In this document: positions 46,914 to 55,903 of the stretch, piece after piece | Position numbering within the stretch: the stretch's first letter is position 1 | Layout: each line of letters begins with the position of its first letter | Source of the DNA: Microbacterium esteraromaticum | GTDB taxonomy: Bacteria > Actinomycetota > Actinomycetes > Actinomycetales > Microbacteriaceae | Assembly: GCF_017303215.1 (NCBI RefSeq) | Contig: NZ_JAEMWU010000001.1 | Coordinates: forward strand, 1,426,001-1,490,000 | Length of the DNA stretch: 64,000 nucleotides | Reading direction: 5' to 3' | The notes under the pieces: model-generated | What the model saw: only the letters and a program-made list of their open reading frames with translations | Told to the model about the DNA's origin: nothing | The model's database searches: none | Program-made: the position numbers and the translations under genes

Positions 46914-48041
46914 TCAGTTCAGAGTCAGAGGCAATGGGCGACCGGCAAGACCGCGACCGTTGCGTGCGATGTCACGGGCCAGGGCGCTGATGGCCTGCGC
47001 GGCCACGTCGTCGGGCTGATCCAGGACGACGGGAACGCCCACGTCGCCCCCGTGTCGCAGCGTCGGGCTGAGCGGGATGGATGCCAGGAGTGGCACCTCC
47101 GCGGCATCCGCATCTGCGCTGAGCGCGGCAGCGACCTGCGCGCCGCCGCCCGCGCCGAAAAGCTCGAGCGCGGTGCCGTCGGGGAGGGTGAATCCCGACA
47201 TGTTCTCGACGACGCCGATCACGCGCTGGCCCGTCTGGCGGGCGACCAGTCCCGAGCGGATCGCGACGTCGGACGCAGCCGGCTGCGGTGTTGTGACGAC
47301 CAGAACCTCGGCGTGCGGCAGAAGCTGCCCGATCGAGATGGCGACGTCGCCCGTTCCCGGGGGCATATCGATCAGCAGCACATCGAGGTCGCCGAAGAAC
47401 ACGTCGGTGAGGAACTGCTGCACGGTGCGGTGCAGCATCGGCCCGCGCCATGCGACGGCCTCCTCGCCTTCGCGCAGGAACATGCCGATCGAGACGGTCT
47501 TCACATCGTGCGCCACCGGCGGGAGCATCAGATCGTCGATGCGCGTCGGCTGCGTGCCCGGTGCGATGCCCAACAAGCTCGGGATGGAGAAGCCGTGCAC
47601 GTCCGCATCCACCAGTCCCACGCGCAACCCCTGCTGGGCGAGCGAGACGGCGAGGTTGGCGGTGAGGGTCGACTTGCCGACGCCGCCCTTTCCGCTGGAG
47701 ACGAGGATCACTCGGGTCAGTGAGTCGGGACCGAACGGCATCTGCCGGGCCGGGCGGCCCTCGCGGAGCTTCTCGGTCAGCGCACGGCGCTCGTCAGACG
47801 TCATGACACCGACCTCGACCGTGACCTGGGCGATGCCCGCAACGGACGCTGCCGCATCGTGAACGTCTTTCTCGATGCGCGCGGCGGCAGGGCATCCCAC
47901 GATGGTGAGCACGATGCCCACGCGTGCGGTCTCGCCTTCGATGGTGATGTCGCGCACCATGTCGAGGTCGCCGATCGGGCGGCGCAGCTCGGGGTCGCTG
48001 ACGGCGGCGACGGCGGTGCGTACGCGGTCAGCGAGCGTCAT
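46914..48041 (-). CDS. mrp: Mrp/NBP35-type P-loop ATPase (Fe-S carrier family)
   Basis: A 375-residue protein with an N-terminal MIP18 (DUF59) domain (residues 1-90) and a P-loop ATPase with SSGKGGVGKST near 114-124 and LLIDMPPGTGD. Relatives carry Fe-S clusters through a CPxC motif after ENMS; here that stretch reads ENMSGFTLPDGTALELFG with no cysteine pair, as in mycobacterial Mrp (from memory). Fe-S loading by this route is therefore unlikely. It overlaps the DUF1003 gene by 14 bp. Confidence 0.9.
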   Translation of the reverse strand: MTLADRVRTAVAAVSDPELRRPIGDLDMVRDITIEGETARVGIVLTIVGCPAAARIEKDVHDAAASVAGIAQVTVEVGVMTSDERRALTEKLREGRPARQMPFGPDSLTRVILVSSGKGGVGKSTLTANLAVSLAQQGLRVGLVDADVHGFSIPSLLGIAPGTQPTRIDDLMLPPVAHDVKTVSIGMFLREGEEAVAWRGPMLHRTVQQFLTDVFFGDLDVLLIDMPPGTGDVAISIGQLLPHAEVLVVTTPQPAASDVAIRSGLVARQTGQRVIGVVENMSGFTLPDGTALELFGAGGGAQVAAALSADADAAEVPLLASIPLSPTLRHGGDVGVPVVLDQPDDVAAQAISALARDIARNGRGLAGRPLPLTLN

Positions 48042-48552
48042 CTGTCTTCTCCTCGTCCTGCAGTTCGGCCAGCATGGCCTTCAGCTCGTTTCTCAGCACG
48101 TCGCGGGTCACCGTCTGCGAGCTGCGCTCCTCGAGGGCGAGTCGCAGGGCCACGATCTCGCGGGCCAGGTACTCGGTGTCGGCGAGGTTGCGCTCGGCGC
48201 GTTGCCGATCCTGTTCGATCTGCACGCGGTCGCGGTCATCCTGGCGGTTCTGCGCGAGCAGGATCAGCGGCGCCGCATACGAGGCTTGCAAGGACAGCAT
48301 GAGGGTGAGCGCTGTGAACCCCAGAGCCGCGTCGTCGAAGCGCACGGGCTCGGGCATGACCGTGTTCCATGTGATCCATGCCGCGCAGAACAGCGTGAGG
48401 ATGACCAGGAACGCCGGGGTACCCATGGCGCGGGCGACCCACTCGGTGAACCGGCCGAACCTGTCACGCGAAGGGGCGGGCATGCGCCCGGTGGAGCGGC
48501 CGCCGGAGCGGTTGCGGGGCGTGTCCAGGCGAGGGGAGCGGGCCATCATCAT
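48028..48552 (-). CDS. DUF1003 membrane protein
   Basis: A 174-residue protein with a basic N terminus, two membrane helices (about 45-63 and 80-100) and a coiled-coil C terminus (DRVQIEQDRQRAERNLADTEYL). FLVILTLFCAAWITWN and SLQASYAAPLILLAQNRQ are the DUF1003 signature. Function is unknown. It lies between mrp and the MgtE/CBS gene with overlaps on both sides (14 bp and 4 bp), so the three form an operon. Confidence 0.9.
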   Translation of the reverse strand: MMMARSPRLDTPRNRSGGRSTGRMPAPSRDRFGRFTEWVARAMGTPAFLVILTLFCAAWITWNTVMPEPVRFDDAALGFTALTLMLSLQASYAAPLILLAQNRQDDRDRVQIEQDRQRAERNLADTEYLAREIVALRLALEERSSQTVTRDVLRNELKAMLAELQDEEKTDDAR

Positions 48553-49811
48553 GCACCGCCCTGGGGAGACTCGGACGGGTGCGCGGCGGTGCGCCAGTCG
48601 TCGGGCAGCAGGTAGTCGAGTACGTCGTCGACGCTGATGGCGCCGACCAGGCGGTGGGCGCCGTCGATGACCGGCAAGGACACCAGGTCGTAGCTGGCGA
48701 GCATGCGGGCGACCTCTTCGGCCGAGGCTCCCACCGATACCGGTTCGAGGCTGTCGTCGAGGATTGCGCCGAGGCGCTCATGCGGTGGGTAGCGCAGCAT
48801 CCGTTGGAAGTGCACGACCCCCAGCAGGCGTCCGGTCGGGGTCTCGAAGGGCGGCAGGGTGACGAACACGGCCGCCGCGAGGGCAGGGTGCAGCTCATGC
48901 CGGCGGATGAGCGCGAGCGCTTCGGCGACAGTCGCGTCGGCCGACAGGATGATCGGCTCGGTCGTCATCAGCCCGCCGGCGGTATCGGGCCCGTATCGCA
49001 GCAGGGTGCGCACATCAGCGGCCTCTTCGGGTTCCATCAGCGCGAGGAGATGCTCGAGGCGATCCGGGGGCAGCTGCGCGAGAAGGTCGGCCGCGTCGTC
49101 GGGCTCCATCTCATCGAGCACGTCAGCGGCACGCTCGTCGCCGAGCCGGTCGATGATGCCGACCTGGTCGTCTTCGGGCATCTCTTCCAGCGCGTCGGCG
49201 AGGCGCTCGTCGGGAAGCTCACCGGCGACCTCGATGCGCCGCTGCTGGGGCAGGTCGAGCAACGAGGTGGCGAGGTCAGCGGCGTGCATCTCGGAGTACG
49301 AGGCGACGAGCTGCTCGGCGGACTGGCTCTCGCCGGGCATCCGCAGTTCCGCGACCTCGTTCCACGCAGCGAACGCGGTGGGGCCCTTCGCGAACGGCGA
49401 GGGGTTCGTCTTCGGTTTGCGCAGGAACAGTTGCGTGATCGCCCATTCGCCGTGGCGGTCCTGCTCGATCGCGGCGTCCTCGACGGTCGCTGTTTCTGAG
49501 CCGTCGATGAGGCGCACGCGCCGGCCGAGGAACTCGGCGAGCACGCGCACCTCGCCGTGCCGGGGCTGGAAGCGGCGCACGTTGATCAGACCGGTGCTGA
49601 TGACCTGACCCGCGCGGATCGAGGTGACGCGTCCGATCGACAGGAACACCTGGCGACGCCCGGGGATCTCGATCACGAGACCGATGACGCGCGGTGCGGC
49701 GGTGCTGCGATACACGACGACGACGTCGCGGACCTTGCCGACGCGATCGCCGGCGGGATCGAACACGGCGCATCCGGCCAATCGCGCGACGAAGACCCGT
49801 TGTGTGCTCAC
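48549..49811 (-). CDS. MgtE N-terminal plus CBS domain protein without a transporter domain
   Basis: A 420-residue soluble protein. A PRC-barrel-like region (residues 3-150), the MgtE_N superhelical domain (about 185-280, repeated acidic LLDLPQ / ALEEMPEDD / LAQLPPD units) and a CBS pair (about 285-400). In MgtE these domains sense Mg2+ and gate a channel; the five-helix channel is absent here, so a sensor or regulatory role is likely. The GTG at 49811 lies 6 nt after TACGCT (minus strand, over 49818-49823), a leaderless start. It heads the operon with DUF1003 and mrp. Confidence 0.88.
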   Translation of the reverse strand: MSTQRVFVARLAGCAVFDPAGDRVGKVRDVVVVYRSTAAPRVIGLVIEIPGRRQVFLSIGRVTSIRAGQVISTGLINVRRFQPRHGEVRVLAEFLGRRVRLIDGSETATVEDAAIEQDRHGEWAITQLFLRKPKTNPSPFAKGPTAFAAWNEVAELRMPGESQSAEQLVASYSEMHAADLATSLLDLPQQRRIEVAGELPDERLADALEEMPEDDQVGIIDRLGDERAADVLDEMEPDDAADLLAQLPPDRLEHLLALMEPEEAADVRTLLRYGPDTAGGLMTTEPIILSADATVAEALALIRRHELHPALAAAVFVTLPPFETPTGRLLGVVHFQRMLRYPPHERLGAILDDSLEPVSVGASAEEVARMLASYDLVSLPVIDGAHRLVGAISVDDVLDYLLPDDWRTAAHPSESPQGGA

Positions 49812-49881
49812 GGCTCCAGCGTAGTGCGGAGCTTCGGCGGGATCGGTGCTCTCTGATAGGTGTCGATGGGACAATGGCGGG

Positions 49882-50682
49882 ATGAGCATGCTGAATCGTC
49901 CGGTGACCGGCAATGACCTCGGTGAGGTGATTGCGTCGACGCGCGACTACGAAGCCGCCCAGAAGACGGTGTCGAAGCTGATTGCGGGCGAGGTTCCTGC
50001 CCGGGACATCGCGATCGTCGGTGAGGGGGTGCGCACTGTCGAGCGGGTGACGGGCCGGCTCGGTTATGCAGCGGCGGCTCGCTCGGGGGCGATCAACGGT
50101 GTGCTGATCGGTCTGCTGCTGTCGGCGATCATGCTGTTCGGCAACCCCGAGGCCCCGATCACGCTGTTCCTCGGATTCCTGCTCGTCGGCGTCGCGCTGG
50201 GCATGATCATGAGTCTGATCACGTACGCGATCGTGCGGCGCCGTCGGGACTTTGCCAGTGTCTCGCAGATGATCGCCGACCACTACGAGGTGCGTGTGCA
50301 GGCGGCGTCGCTCGCCAAGGCGCGTCAGGTGGTGGGGCACGTGCGGCCCGCGTCGACGCGGCCGCCGGTCGATCTGAGCGAGCCGCCGCGCTACGGCGAG
50401 CGGATCACTCCGGATGGAGCGCAGGGAGCCGGGGCGCCGGCGGCTGGTGCGCAGTCGTCTGGATCGCAGTCGACTCCGCACGTGGCTGCGCCCGCTCCGC
50501 ACACGGCTCCGCCGCCCCCGCCGCCGCTTCCGGCGCCGGTCGCTGAGTCGGATGCCGGGGCTGGAAGCGCCTCCGGCTCGGAATCGGATGCTTCAGACGG
50601 CGCGAGTTCGGATGCCGCAGCCGGCGGCGACGCGTCGGATGCCGGTGACGGTGTGTCAGGTCAGCAGACCTCTGACCGCTGA
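49882..50682 (+). CDS. General-stress-protein-like membrane protein with Pro/Ser/Ala-rich tail
   Basis: A 266-residue protein. Residues 15-70 (VIASTRDYEAAQKTVSKLIA, then ARDIAIVGEGVRTVERVTG) match the general stress protein 17M/YflT domain; two membrane helices follow (about 72-92 and 97-118). The last 100 residues are low in complexity, rich in Pro, then Ser/Asp/Ala. Function is unknown. The ATG is 6 nt after GACAAT (49870-49875), probably leaderless, and divergent from the MgtE/CBS gene. Confidence 0.8.
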   Translation: MSMLNRPVTGNDLGEVIASTRDYEAAQKTVSKLIAGEVPARDIAIVGEGVRTVERVTGRLGYAAAARSGAINGVLIGLLLSAIMLFGNPEAPITLFLGFLLVGVALGMIMSLITYAIVRRRRDFASVSQMIADHYEVRVQAASLAKARQVVGHVRPASTRPPVDLSEPPRYGERITPDGAQGAGAPAAGAQSSGSQSTPHVAAPAPHTAPPPPPPLPAPVAESDAGAGSASGSESDASDGASSDAAAGGDASDAGDGVSGQQTSDR

Positions 50683-50695
50683 CGTCGACGTGACG

Positions 50696-51379
50696 ATGAG
50701 CGTGCAGGTGGCGCTGCCGAGCGGCGATGTCTCGGTATCGACGGCGTGGGAGCGCCCGGAGGGTGAGTCGCGTGGCGTCGTGGCCATCGCGCACGGTGCG
50801 GGCGCAGGGATGGATCATCCGTTCCTGGTGGGATTCGCGGCGGGGCTGCGTGATCGTGGTTTCACGACGGTGCGGTTCAATTTTCCGTACGTCGAGGCGG
50901 GGCGGCGTATGCCGGGTCCTGCCGCGCATGCGATCCTGACGTGGCGCGCGGTCGTGTCGGCGATTCGTGCCGATGCCGACGGGGCGTCCGGGGCCGTCTG
51001 GGCCTGCGGAAAGTCCTATGGCGGCCGCATGGCGTCGATGGCTGTCGCTGAGGGGCTGGAAGTGGATGGGCTGGCGTATCTCGGGTATCCGTTGCATCCG
51101 CTGGGCAAGCCTGAGAAGCCGCGGATCGAGCATCTGCCCGCCGTGCGTCCCGCACAACTGTTCGTCGAGGGAACGAACGACCCGTTCGTTCAGCCGGTGC
51201 AGCAGTTGGAGCAGGCGGTTGCGGCGTGCCAGGATGCCCGGATCGCGTGGATCGAGGGCGGCGGGCATTCGTTCGAGGTGAAGGGGCGCAAGCGTCCCGC
51301 GGACGAGGTCGGTGCGTCACTGGCGCCGCTCGTCGCAGAGTTCATCGACGAGCGCGGCCGGTCTGCGACGGGGGAGTAG
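50696..51379 (+). CDS. Alpha/beta-hydrolase (TEX30/KANL3-like family)
   Basis: A 227-residue hydrolase. AIAHGAGAGMDHPF is the oxyanion loop region, GKSYGGRM carries the nucleophile serine, EGTNDPF the aspartate and GGGHSFE the histidine. The family is known as small dienelactone-hydrolase-like enzymes with unknown substrate. It starts 13 nt after the stress-protein gene; a GTG at 50690 is an alternative start. Confidence 0.83.
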   Translation: MSVQVALPSGDVSVSTAWERPEGESRGVVAIAHGAGAGMDHPFLVGFAAGLRDRGFTTVRFNFPYVEAGRRMPGPAAHAILTWRAVVSAIRADADGASGAVWACGKSYGGRMASMAVAEGLEVDGLAYLGYPLHPLGKPEKPRIEHLPAVRPAQLFVEGTNDPFVQPVQQLEQAVAACQDARIAWIEGGGHSFEVKGRKRPADEVGASLAPLVAEFIDERGRSATGE

Positions 51380-51403
51380 TTCTCTCTGACTTGCGCCGCA
51401 GCC

Positions 51404-52879
51404 TCACGCCGCGGGTGGCGGTCTGAATCTCTGAGGCGGCGGGTCGATGCCCGCCCACGCAGCGACGCGTGCGGCGCGCGGGCGAAGCGGCACAGGCGGT
51501 TCAGCACCCGGCGGATGCAACACGAAATCGCCCTTGTGCTCGCGCGTGATGCTCCATCCCCCGTGGTGCAACTGGCCGTGATGGTAGCGGCAGAGCAGGA
51601 TTCCGCGGTCGATATCGGTGCGGCCCTGCTGGGCGTTCCATTCGTCAATGTGGTGTGCTTCGCAGTACGAGGCGGGGCGATCGCAGCCCCTCCACCGGCA
51701 TCCGCCGTCACGCATCGACAGGGCGACGCGCTGTGTCGGCGTGAACAGGCGATGCTCCCGTCCGACGTTCAGTGGGTTCCCCGTGGGGTCGACCGTGATC
51801 TGCACGGTCCCCGTGTCGCAGACGCGCTGCTCGACGGCGCCGAACGGCAACGGCATGCCGTCGTCCTCGGTGTGCGCGCTGACCGGTGCGCCGGTGCCGG
51901 CCTCGTGTACCTGGACCAGTCGCACTCCGGCCTGTCGCGTGCCGAAGACGGTCTCTGATTCGGCGAGCGAACCTGCCCGCAGCAGGTCGATCAGCAGATC
52001 GTACGACAGCTGGTCGTTGGTGCGCGTGTCGGCGCTGAGATCGTCGGCCCGTTCTGTCTCTGACGCGTCGACGAATCGGGGGCCGCCCCGTCGTGGCCGC
52101 AGCGCGGCATCACGAATCGCACGCATCCAAGCGGCGCCTTCGTCCTCGAACTCGATCCGGCCGCACTCGCGCCCGTCCGCGTCGATCCACGTGCGGAAAC
52201 AGCGCCGTTCGTACCGCTCCGCGAACCGGCGCGCAGCGCCGTCGGGGTCGAGCTGGTCGCGGATCGCTCGGGCCTGGATACGCAACTCCTCGACGGTGCG
52301 TTCCGCTGCGTCGGCGATCAACTGTTCGGCGGCGGCGCTCCACGCCGCGTGGTTGTCTTCGGTGTCGTCGGGCGGGGCGCCGAGGCCCCGCTGGATCGCA
52401 TCCTGCTGAGTGGACGAGATGAGCCCGCGCATCATGGCCGCCGACAGCGGTGCGTGCCACGGTGTCCTTGTCGCCGCGCGGACGTCTGCGGGCTGTTCAT
52501 CGATCGGGGACGCCGAGTCACCGGCATCCGATAACCCTGCCTCGAGTACCGACAGGCCGAGCCGAACCTGTCGCTGCGCTTCTGCCCGGCTGATTCCGGT
52601 GAGATCCTGCACGAGTGCGGCCGGCGTGCGGTGGCCGCGTGCCTGCGCGAAGCCGCCGTGCCCGTCGTCGCGAGTCGATCGCCGCGCGGTGATGCCAGCA
52701 CCGACGACGCTGATGCGCTCCAGGGAACGCACGAGCGTCGCGGCTGACGTGACCGCATCCATCAGTTCGTCGCCGGCAAGTTGTGACATGACCGCGCCGA
52801 GTTCGGCGCTCTCGACATCGTCACCGAGCAGCGCACGCAAAGCGGCGACATGCTGCTCGATCTCGGTGAAGAGTGCCAT
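51404..52879 (-). CDS. DUF222 and HNH endonuclease domain protein
   Basis: A 491-residue protein with an N-terminal DUF222 region (about 1-330) and a C-terminal HNH domain: CRWRGCDRP supplies the first zinc cysteines, CEAHHIDEW the HH pair, and GILLCRYHH the last ligands. These 13E12-like proteins occur in many copies in actinobacteria. They are thought to be nucleases, and some may be mobile; no terminal repeats or insertion marks are seen here. The ATG lies 6 nt after CACAAT (minus strand, over 52886-52891). Confidence 0.9.
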   Translation of the reverse strand: MALFTEIEQHVAALRALLGDDVESAELGAVMSQLAGDELMDAVTSAATLVRSLERISVVGAGITARRSTRDDGHGGFAQARGHRTPAALVQDLTGISRAEAQRQVRLGLSVLEAGLSDAGDSASPIDEQPADVRAATRTPWHAPLSAAMMRGLISSTQQDAIQRGLGAPPDDTEDNHAAWSAAAEQLIADAAERTVEELRIQARAIRDQLDPDGAARRFAERYERRCFRTWIDADGRECGRIEFEDEGAAWMRAIRDAALRPRRGGPRFVDASETERADDLSADTRTNDQLSYDLLIDLLRAGSLAESETVFGTRQAGVRLVQVHEAGTGAPVSAHTEDDGMPLPFGAVEQRVCDTGTVQITVDPTGNPLNVGREHRLFTPTQRVALSMRDGGCRWRGCDRPASYCEAHHIDEWNAQQGRTDIDRGILLCRYHHGQLHHGGWSITREHKGDFVLHPPGAEPPVPLRPRAARVAAWAGIDPPPQRFRPPPAA

Positions 52880-52921
52880 GACTTCATTGTGCGCCCGGCC
52901 GCCGACATTCGAACGTTTGAT

Positions 52922-53668
52922 CTAGTCGCGGAGTGCTCGCGCCCACTGTTCCCGATGCGTGCGCACGTGGTCGGCGACCGCAGACCAGTGCGCCCCGTGT
53001 CCGTCGGAGTGCATGGTTGCCCAGGGTTCGCGTCCGTGTGCGTGAGCGTCGGCAAGCATGTCGCGCATGGCGGCAGTGCGCTCAGCGAGGGCGTTCGGCA
53101 ACGCGTCGCGTAGCGCATCGTCCGCGCCGTACCCGTCAACGAGCGCACGCAGCCTCGCCGCGGATTCGCCGATCCTCTCGGTGCGGTCGTTCAACGTGAA
53201 AGCTGATGCCGAGTACGCGAGATCCCACAGGCGAGTGCTGGGGCCGGCGCCGTCCCAATCGATGAACAGCCAGCGCTCGCCGACGATGAGGTTCCACGGC
53301 GCCAAGTCGTTGTGGCAGATCAGTTCAGGCGCTCCCGGTGCGGGCAGCAGCACATCCCAGTCGGCGTCGCCGACGGAGTGGAAGTCGGCCGCGGCGTCGT
53401 GGATACTGCGCACCAGCGCTCCCACGCGCGCGAGGTCGGCGAGGTCGAGGTGGTCGGGGGTCACGCCGGGAACGAACTCAAGCACCTGTCGTCCCTGCGC
53501 GTCGAATCCGTACGGTTCCGGTGCGGCGACACCGCGCGCCCGAACCGCGCGCAGCAAGGCGTGCACCGCGGGACTGGCGCCGGTCGCCGGCTTTCGCACC
53601 GAGCTGCCGATGCGCATCACCTCGTCTGCGACGTTGCCGCCCGTGAGCAGTTCCTCGTCTTCGAACAC
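52922..53668 (-). CDS. Aminoglycoside phosphotransferase (APH) family kinase-like protein
   Basis: A 248-residue protein with the APH fold: ICHNDLAPWNLIV is the catalytic HxDxxxxN loop and FIDWDGAGP the metal-binding IDxD/W motif. Many such chromosomal proteins phosphorylate small metabolites rather than antibiotics; no resistance claim is made. The GTG at 53668 is chosen because TACGCT (minus strand, over 53675-53680) lies 6 nt before it; the longer ATG at 53731 would overlap the divergent HAD gene. The N-terminal lobe (residues 1-70) is short. Confidence 0.82.
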   Translation of the reverse strand: MFEDEELLTGGNVADEVMRIGSSVRKPATGASPAVHALLRAVRARGVAAPEPYGFDAQGRQVLEFVPGVTPDHLDLADLARVGALVRSIHDAAADFHSVGDADWDVLLPAPGAPELICHNDLAPWNLIVGERWLFIDWDGAGPSTRLWDLAYSASAFTLNDRTERIGESAARLRALVDGYGADDALRDALPNALAERTAAMRDMLADAHAHGREPWATMHSDGHGAHWSAVADHVRTHREQWARALRD

Positions 53669-53700
53669 CGCACCAGCGTACGCGTGAGACGCTGGGACGC

Positions 53701-53733
53701 ATGACGGCGCACACCCGGGGACGCAGAGCATGA
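53701..53733 (+). CDS. Ten-residue micro-ORF coupled to the HAD gene
   Basis: ATG at 53701 opens a frame for MTAHTRGRRA whose TGA (53731-53733) overlaps the ATG of the HAD gene (53730-53732). GACGCT (53688-53693) lies 7 nt before it, so the mRNA may begin at this ATG. The HAD start itself has no convincing ribosome site. Ribosomes ending the micro-ORF could restart on the HAD gene. No expression evidence exists. Confidence 0.45.
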   Translation: MTAHTRGRRA

Positions 53734-54377
53734 TTCGCGCGGTTGTCTTTGACCTCGATGGCGTGCTTCGTCACTTCGACCCGTCGCATGTGGGAGAGAT
53801 CGAAGCGCGGCACGGTCTCGCGAGTGGGAGCATCCACTCTGCGGCTTTCGAAGAGACGCTGTTGTCCGCAGTCACGACGGGAGCGCTGACGCGGGCAGCG
53901 TGGATGCTACGCGTCGGTGCCGTGCTGGGTAGTCCCGGTGCTGCGCAGGAGTGGGCGGCTCACCCGTCCGAGCCCGATGAGTCGATGCTGGCGCTCAGCG
54001 ATGAGCTTCGGGCATCGGGCATCCGCACTGCTGTCCTGACCAACGGAACCGACACGATCCGCACGGAACTGCACGAGCTCGGAATAGCCTCTCGGGTTGA
54101 CATCGTCTTCAACTCCGCGGAGATCGGCTTCGCCAAGCCTGATGTGCGGATCTTCCAACACCTGCTCGATGCGCTTGCGCTCGAGCCGGACGAGGTGTTC
54201 TTCACCGACGACTCGCACTCGAAACTCGCCGGGGCCGTCTCTCTTGGCATTCCGACGCACCACTTCGTCGGACTCGACGGGCTGAGACAGGCGCTGCATG
54301 CTGCCGGGGTGCTTGAGTACGCGACGCCACGGGCGCCACTCGTGGGCGGCGTTCGCCGCTCCGACCGCACCCCATAG
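53730..54377 (+). CDS. HAD-superfamily hydrolase
   Basis: A 215-residue phosphatase-like protein. VVFDLDGVL at residues 5-13 holds the nucleophile aspartate, VLTNG the motif II threonine, FAKPD the motif III lysine and FFTDDSHSK the motif IV acid pair. The helical cap (about 15-85) suggests a small phosphorylated substrate; none can be named. It follows the micro-ORF with a 4-bp ATGA overlap and ends in a strong hairpin. Confidence 0.87.
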   Translation: MIRAVVFDLDGVLRHFDPSHVGEIEARHGLASGSIHSAAFEETLLSAVTTGALTRAAWMLRVGAVLGSPGAAQEWAAHPSEPDESMLALSDELRASGIRTAVLTNGTDTIRTELHELGIASRVDIVFNSAEIGFAKPDVRIFQHLLDALALEPDEVFFTDDSHSKLAGAVSLGIPTHHFVGLDGLRQALHAAGVLEYATPRAPLVGGVRRSDRTP

Positions 54378-54381
54378 ACAC

Positions 54382-54418
54382 AGGAACTCGCGGGCGATCA
54401 GGTCGCCCGCGAGTTCCT
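54382..54418. terminator. Strong bidirectional hairpin between HAD and aminopeptidase P genes
   Basis: A perfect 16-bp stem (54382-54397 with 54403-54418, starting AGGAACTCGCGG) closes a 5-nt loop 4 nt after the HAD stop. A second, 8-bp hairpin (54421-54428 with 54435-54442) follows before the end of the convergent gene. Confidence 0.85.
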
Positions 54419-54458
54419 CATCGACGGCCGGCGTGCCGTCGAGCACCTGTGACGGTGA

Positions 54459-55877
54459 TCAGCCCTTCAGCCGCGCGATCCATGCCTCGACGTCGTCCGC
54501 GGTACGCGGGATGTCAGCCGAGAGGTTGACGGGGCCGTCCTCGGTCATGAGGATGTCGTCCTCGATGCGCACGCCGATACCGCGCAGCTCTTCGGGGACG
54601 GTGAGGTCGTCGATCTGGAAGTACAGACCCGGCTCGATCGTGAAGACCATGCCCGGCTCCAGCACGCCGTCGTAGTACATCTCGCGGCGCGCCTGGGCGC
54701 AGTCGTGCACATCGATGCCGAGGTGGTGCGAGGTGCCGTGCACCATGTACCGGCGGTGCTGACCGCCCTTGTCAGCGTCGAGCGCCTCTTCGGCGGTCAC
54801 CGGCAGCACGCCCCACTCGGCGGTGCGCTTGGCGATGATCGACATGGCGGTCTCGTGCACCTCGCGGAACTTGGCGCCGGGCTTCGCCGCAGCGAAGGCG
54901 GCATCCGCGGCCTCGAGCACGACGTCATAGACACGACGCTGCACCTCGGAGAACGTGCCGTTGACCGGCAGCGTGCGCGTGATGTCGGCCGTGTACTGGC
55001 TGTCGACCTCGACACCGGCGTCGATCAGGATCAGGTCGCCGGGCACGACGGCCCCGTCATTGCGGGTCCAGTGCAGGTAGCAGGCGTGGTGGCCCGAGGC
55101 GGCGATGGTGTCGTAGCCCTCCCAGTGCCCGTCGCTGCGTGCGCGCTGGTGGAACGCACCCTCGACGATGCGCTCGCCACGCGGGTGGGCGATCGCCTTG
55201 TCGAAGTCGCGGATGATGTCGTCGAATCCGGATGCCGTCACCGCGACCGCATGGCGCATCTCGGCGACTTCGTACTCATCCTTGACCAGCCGCAGCTCGG
55301 AGACGAAACGGGTCAGGTCGGCGTCGTTCTCGACGACCAGGTCGTCACCGCCGGCGACGAAGGTGTCGACGTGCGCGGTCGCGACGTCGAGATCAGCGGC
55401 AACACCGGCCAGCGACGGGCGCGGACCGATCCAGAACTCACCGATCGTGGCATCCGAGTAGAACTCGCTGGTGGTGCGGTCGGCGCGCTCGCGGAAGTAC
55501 AGCGTGACGTCGTGGCCGTCGTCGGTCGGGTCGAAGACGAGCAGCGAGTCGGGCTCGGAGTCGTTCGCCCAGCCGGTCAGGTGCACGAACGCCGAGTGGG
55601 CACGGAACGGGTAGTCGGTGTCGTTGCTGCGCTGCTTGAACGAACCGGCCGGAACCACCAGGCGCTTGCCGGGGAAAGCCGCAGAGACCTTCGCCCGCCG
55701 CGCCGCGGCGAACGGGGCCTGCGCACGGGCCGACGGCATCGACTCGGGGCGGTCGGCCCAACCCGTCGAGATGGTGTCGAGGAACCCCTGGGGGAACGGC
55801 TGCTTGCGAGGGTTCTCGGCGACGGCAGCGTCGTCGGAGGTCGTGGCGATCGTGTCGCTGTCAGCGGGAGTACTCAT
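54459..55877 (-). CDS. Aminopeptidase P family protein (Xaa-Pro aminopeptidase)
   Basis: A 472-residue M24B metallopeptidase of the PepP type. The N-terminal AMP_N domain (about 45-190, RSNDTDYPFRAHSAFVHLTGW) precedes the pita-bread domain with DAGVEVDSQYTADITRT, HGTSHHLGIDVHD, FTIEPGLYF and VRIEDD, which supply the two-metal ligands. It removes N-terminal residues before proline. It stands alone between terminators. An acidic N-terminal stretch of about 25 residues is not a signal peptide, so it acts in the cytoplasm. Confidence 0.92.
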   Translation of the reverse strand: MSTPADSDTIATTSDDAAVAENPRKQPFPQGFLDTISTGWADRPESMPSARAQAPFAAARRAKVSAAFPGKRLVVPAGSFKQRSNDTDYPFRAHSAFVHLTGWANDSEPDSLLVFDPTDDGHDVTLYFRERADRTTSEFYSDATIGEFWIGPRPSLAGVAADLDVATAHVDTFVAGGDDLVVENDADLTRFVSELRLVKDEYEVAEMRHAVAVTASGFDDIIRDFDKAIAHPRGERIVEGAFHQRARSDGHWEGYDTIAASGHHACYLHWTRNDGAVVPGDLILIDAGVEVDSQYTADITRTLPVNGTFSEVQRRVYDVVLEAADAAFAAAKPGAKFREVHETAMSIIAKRTAEWGVLPVTAEEALDADKGGQHRRYMVHGTSHHLGIDVHDCAQARREMYYDGVLEPGMVFTIEPGLYFQIDDLTVPEELRGIGVRIEDDILMTEDGPVNLSADIPRTADDVEAWIARLKG

Positions 55878-55903
55878 GCACCCATTCTCGCACCCTTCAC
55901 TGA

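Noticed and set aside
51404-52879. DUF222/HNH gene as an active mobile element
   Set aside because: No terminal inverted repeats, target duplications or interrupted host gene are visible; it looks like an ordinary resident gene.
52922-53668. Aminoglycoside resistance gene
   Set aside because: Only the general kinase fold is supported; chromosomal APH-like proteins mostly act on other metabolites, and there is no resistance context.
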